Notes under the pieces: generated by a model
Told to the model about the DNA's origin: nothing
Databases searched by the model: none
Seen by the model: only the letters and a program-made list of their open reading frames with translations
Program-made: the position numbers and the translations under genes
Assembly: GCA_016718275.1 (NCBI GenBank)
Contig: JADKEA010000011.1
Location: forward strand, 1 to 64,000
Source: Candidatus Villigracilis affinis
Lineage (GTDB): Bacteria; Chloroflexota; Anaerolineae; Anaerolineales; Villigracilaceae
DNA length: 64,000 nt
Reading direction: 5' to 3'
Shown here: positions 61,811 to 64,000 of the stretch, piece by piece
How positions within the stretch are numbered: position 1 is the stretch's first letter
How the letters are laid out: each line of letters opens with the position of its first letter

Positions 61811-61901
61811 TTTTTGTCCCTATGCGACAATTGTATTGTATGTTGACCGACATTTTTACATGCAAACAATAGACGAAAGATTGAAAGGAATCAATAAAAC
61901 A

Positions 61902-62246
61902 ATGTCTTCAGAACCCATTCATGTCACAGATGAAGCCTTCGAAAAAGTTGTAATGCAATCATCCCTGCCCGTGATCGTGGATTTTTGGGCGCCATGGTGC
62001 AACCCATGCAAAATGATCGCCCCGACCCTCGAGAAGCTGGCGCAGGAACAGGAAGGCAAACTGATCGTGGCAAAGATCAACACGGATGAACACCCGCAAT
62101 GGATGCAGAAGTTTGGCATTCAGGGCATCCCGACCCTGTTGTTCATTTCAGGCGGCAAAGTGGTGCATCGTCAGGTTGGCGCATTACCAGAACGCATGTT
62201 ACGTGATGTTGTAAACCAGTTTATGGAAGTGATCAGCAATAATTAG
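61902..62246 (+). CDS. Thioredoxin
   Basis: 114 residues. Reduces protein disulfides or reacts with them in the cytoplasm. The active site reads WAPWCNPCKMIAP, so the common Gly between the cysteines is Asn. Other hallmarks are present: PVIVDFWA, INTDEHPQW, the cis-Pro segment GIQGIPTLLFISGGK. The start at 61902 is chosen over an earlier in-frame ATG at 61836 since homology begins at SEPIHVTDEAF. Confidence 0.9.
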   Translation: MSSEPIHVTDEAFEKVVMQSSLPVIVDFWAPWCNPCKMIAPTLEKLAQEQEGKLIVAKINTDEHPQWMQKFGIQGIPTLLFISGGKVVHRQVGALPERMLRDVVNQFMEVISNN

Positions 62247-62272
62247 CTGGGGGCAGATCAAGGAAACGGGCC

Positions 62273-62977
62273 ATGAAAAAATATTTTTTTCTATTCACCG
62301 TGCTTAGCCTTACTTTAAGCGCGTGTATGCCTGCCCTGCCTGCAATCTTTCAGCCAGAGGCAGCCAACAGCCCCATTCCAACATCCGTCTCTGACGCAGA
62401 TCTTCAAGCAACTGCCGCCGTCATTTCACAGCAGACCCTGGAAGCCCTGCCCTCTCCTACGCTCGCACCCAGCCATACGCCTGTGGTTTCGACAAACACA
62501 AGTACTCCCACGCAGCCAACGCCCACAGAAACAGTGAATCCCATCCTGTTGACATTGACCGCCACCCTGGGAACAGGCACGGTGACCGCAGGAACGACCA
62601 TTCCAGGAACACCGGGGACGCCTGGAACGTCAACAAGTACGCCAAACCCCGCATTCAGCGCCACACCGACTGAAACGCTCCACCCGCAGCTGTATGGTAC
62701 AATGCCGCCCAGCCTGCCTTCCGGGTACATCAACCTCATCAATGAATCAAGAGCCGAGGTATATGTTTCCCTGCAATGCACCACCAAGGATGGCTTTGTG
62801 ACGATCATCGAATATCCAGTTGGCCGAAGGGTTGCAACCGATGCCCCAGCCGGTGAATATATTTATGTAGTGTGGGTCGGTGGAAACAAGATCACAGGAG
62901 AGTTTGGTTTGGGCGCATCACAGACCCTGACCATGACCATCTTCAAGGATCGAGTCGCAATAAAATCGAAGTTGTAA
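62273..62977 (+). CDS. Lipoprotein with Thr/Pro-rich linker
   Basis: 234 residues: lipoprotein signal (LFTVLSLTLSAC, Cys about 18), a low-complexity Thr/Pro/Ala linker (about 40-145, with TPTPTE-like words), and a C-terminal domain of about 85 residues (GYINLINESRAEVYVSLQC, EYPVGRRVATDAPAGEYIY, VVWVGGNK). The outer domain resembles small beta-sandwich modules but I recognise no family. Cell-surface location is likely. A second lipoprotein of the same design follows 38 bases later. Confidence 0.75.
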   Translation: MKKYFFLFTVLSLTLSACMPALPAIFQPEAANSPIPTSVSDADLQATAAVISQQTLEALPSPTLAPSHTPVVSTNTSTPTQPTPTETVNPILLTLTATLGTGTVTAGTTIPGTPGTPGTSTSTPNPAFSATPTETLHPQLYGTMPPSLPSGYINLINESRAEVYVSLQCTTKDGFVTIIEYPVGRRVATDAPAGEYIYVVWVGGNKITGEFGLGASQTLTMTIFKDRVAIKSKL

Positions 62978-63014
62978 CAAGTTGTATTCAAACAAACAAT
63001 AAAATGGAGAAAAA

Positions 63015-63632
63015 ATGTTGAAAAGAATTTTACCCATCCTGCTCGCGCTTTCCGTGTTGTTAACGGCCTGTGGTGCGCAAGGAACCCCCACCATGGCACC
63101 CGCTGACGTGGAAGGCACAGCCGTGTCCTCCGCATGGACGATGGTCGCCGCGACCCAGATGGCTATTCCCACCGCCACAGCTCTTCCCCCCACAGAAACT
63201 CCCGCCCCCACCCCCCTGCCGACATTCACTCCTCCGCCCTTGTTGGATTTGCCGACTGCTACCTTGTTCAACCTGCCCACCCCTACAACGGTCTCAGCAG
63301 CGGATGACTGCAATCATCCTTTGAATGTTGGTGAAGCCGGTGAAACAAACCGCATGCGCGTGGAAAATGCCAGCGGCGGTACGATTGCATGGTTATCGTT
63401 GAATCTTTCCAAGAACGCGTTTGGTCAATGCGGCGCTTTATCCTGGAGCAACATTGGTAATGGCGGAAAATTTATCGTCGACCTTCCCAAGGGTATCTGG
63501 TGGGCATATGCTGGAATTACCTTCAAGAATGGTTCCAGCAGCAATGCCTCCGGGTCTTTTGAAATCCGCCCTGGCGATGAAGACCTTCTGAGAATCATTG
63601 TTGGAAAAGAAGTCATCAACGTCCATCCGTAA
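63015..63632 (+). CDS. Lipoprotein with Thr/Pro-rich linker
   Basis: 205 residues: signal (ILLALSVLLTAC, Cys 19), a Pro/Thr-rich linker (about 45-95, with PPTETPAPTPLPTFTPP) and a C-terminal domain (CNHPLNVGEAGETNRMRVEN, WLSLNLSKNAFGQCGALSW, FIVDLPKGIWWAYAGI). Two Cys residues may form a disulfide outside the cell. It shares its architecture with the upstream gene and is probably its operon partner; the C-terminal domains differ in sequence. Function unknown. Confidence 0.75.
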   Translation: MLKRILPILLALSVLLTACGAQGTPTMAPADVEGTAVSSAWTMVAATQMAIPTATALPPTETPAPTPLPTFTPPPLLDLPTATLFNLPTPTTVSAADDCNHPLNVGEAGETNRMRVENASGGTIAWLSLNLSKNAFGQCGALSWSNIGNGGKFIVDLPKGIWWAYAGITFKNGSSSNASGSFEIRPGDEDLLRIIVGKEVINVHP

Positions 63633-63668
63633 TATAAAATGTGGATTGAATTCCGCATTCAAAAATAA

Positions 63669-63710
63669 ACAAAAAAGAAGCCGCGAAATTCGCGGCTTCT
63701 TTTTTGTTTT
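63669..63710. terminator. Bidirectional terminator
   Basis: ACAAAAAAGAAGCCGCGAA (arm to 63687) pairs with TTCGCGGCTTCTTTTTTGT (63689-63707). It lies between the convergent lipoprotein and murA genes. Confidence 0.85.
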
Positions 63711-64000
63711 TACTCCTGTTCGCGGGTGATTTTTGCGCCGAGCATGCGGAGTTTTTCATCCACTTTTTCGTAGCCGCGCTCGATCTGGCTGATATTTCGA
63801 ATCTTGGATGTTCCCTTTGCGGCTAGAGCGGCAAGTAACAATGCCATCCCTGCGCGGATATCGGGGCTTTCGAGTTTCTCTCCATAAAGCCGTGTGGGGC
63901 CTTGAATCAAAACACGATATGGGTCGCAAAGGATGATGCGCGCGCCCATCCCCACCAGCTTATCTGTAAAATACATGCGGCCTGAAAACATCCAATCATG
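63710..64000 (-). CDS. murA: UDP-N-acetylglucosamine 1-carboxyvinyltransferase, C-terminal part
   Basis: The window cuts the gene; the visible 97 residues read HDWMFSGRMYFTDKLVGMGA onward, with IILCDPYRVLIQGPTRLYG, SPDIRAGMALLLAALAAKG and the ending NISQIERGYEKVDEKLRML. This matches the C-terminal lobe of MurA (EPSP-synthase fold), which adds enolpyruvate to UDP-GlcNAc in peptidoglycan synthesis. The active-site Cys/Asp would lie upstream, outside the window. The stop is at 63710, next to a bidirectional terminator. Confidence 0.85.
   Translation of the reverse strand, partial: HDWMFSGRMYFTDKLVGMGARIILCDPYRVLIQGPTRLYGEKLESPDIRAGMALLLAALAAKGTSKIRNISQIERGYEKVDEKLRMLGAKITREQE

Noticed and set aside
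62404..62808. Gly/Val-rich frame opposite the first Thr/Pro lipoprotein
   Set aside because: Antisense of a low-complexity linker, which naturally gives long open frames.
1..64000. tRNA, rRNA genes, CRISPR arrays, origin of replication
   Set aside because: Scanned by eye; no cloverleaf with CCA-type end, no conserved rRNA block, no regular spaced repeats and no DnaA-box cluster stood out. A covariance-model search would be decisive.

Overview
The window reads as chromosomal DNA from a free-living member of the Chloroflexota, most likely class Anaerolineae. This is inference from gene content: Thr/Pro-rich lipoproteins, an SLH-domain surface protein, DUF4386 and DUF1361 membrane proteins, a CheB-CheR-PAS hybrid, a divergent class II aldolase, and ScpB, FtsY, RF2, IleS and MurA in a Chloroflexota style. 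I saw no rRNA, tRNA, CRISPR array, prophage or intact transposon. Several genes in the first 7 kb carry single-base frameshifts that restore family-typical ends when corrected. That suggests either local decay or, more likely, indel errors of a long-read assembly.

Layout. 1-7 kb: M20 peptidase (cut by the window edge), SLH protein, CBS-ACT protein, rRNA pseudouridine synthase, membrane-protein remnants and two DUF4386 proteins. 7-12.3 kb: cysteine desulfurase-rhodanese fusion, then a signalling group on the minus strand (CheB-CheR-PAS hybrid, PAS protein, truncated receiver). 12.6-17.2 kb: an EEP phosphodiesterase, cardiolipin synthase, an IS1 transposase remnant, UbiA and a cis-prenyltransferase. 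17.3-22.6 kb: an ABC-2 exporter, LemA and TPM proteins, a small membrane protein, a LuxR remnant and scpB. 22.6-30.7 kb: a plus-strand run of lipoproteins, UDP-glucuronate decarboxylase-like SDR, GtrA, hotdog thioesterase, GT-C glycosyltransferase, URO-D family protein, rsmD and an SPFH-NfeD chimera.

30.7-36.5 kb holds a phosphoesterase, a cNMP-binding histidine kinase, a NUDIX hydrolase and an aldolase. 36.5-49.6 kb is a molybdenum-hydroxylase region: a fused FAD/2Fe-2S subunit, a small membrane protein, the Mo subunit, a run of small genes including tandem DUF1361 proteins, the maturation factor YqeB, and (after an MFS exporter and a REC-GGDEF-like regulator) a YqeC-MocA fusion and a second MocA. 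YqeB, YqeC and MocA together are the usual accessory set of selenium-dependent molybdenum hydroxylases. 49.6-52.5 kb is a phospholipid group: diacylglycerol-kinase-like protein, PlsC acyltransferase, GNAT and phosphatidylcholine-synthase-like enzyme. 52.6-56.2 kb is ileS with a T-box leader, divergent from an S1-domain protein.

57.0-61.8 kb, minus strand, runs ftsY - prfB (with a programmed +1 frameshift) - a 43-residue membrane peptide - MBOAT acyltransferase - SGNH protein. The last three look like a stripped-down Dlt-type envelope acylation cassette. The tiny peptide ends in W-I-Y-x-x-F, like the acyl-carrying C-terminus of DltX, but no dltA or dltC is present. I regard this as the most interesting system in the window. 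The right end carries thioredoxin, two Thr/Pro-rich lipoproteins and the C-terminal end of murA.
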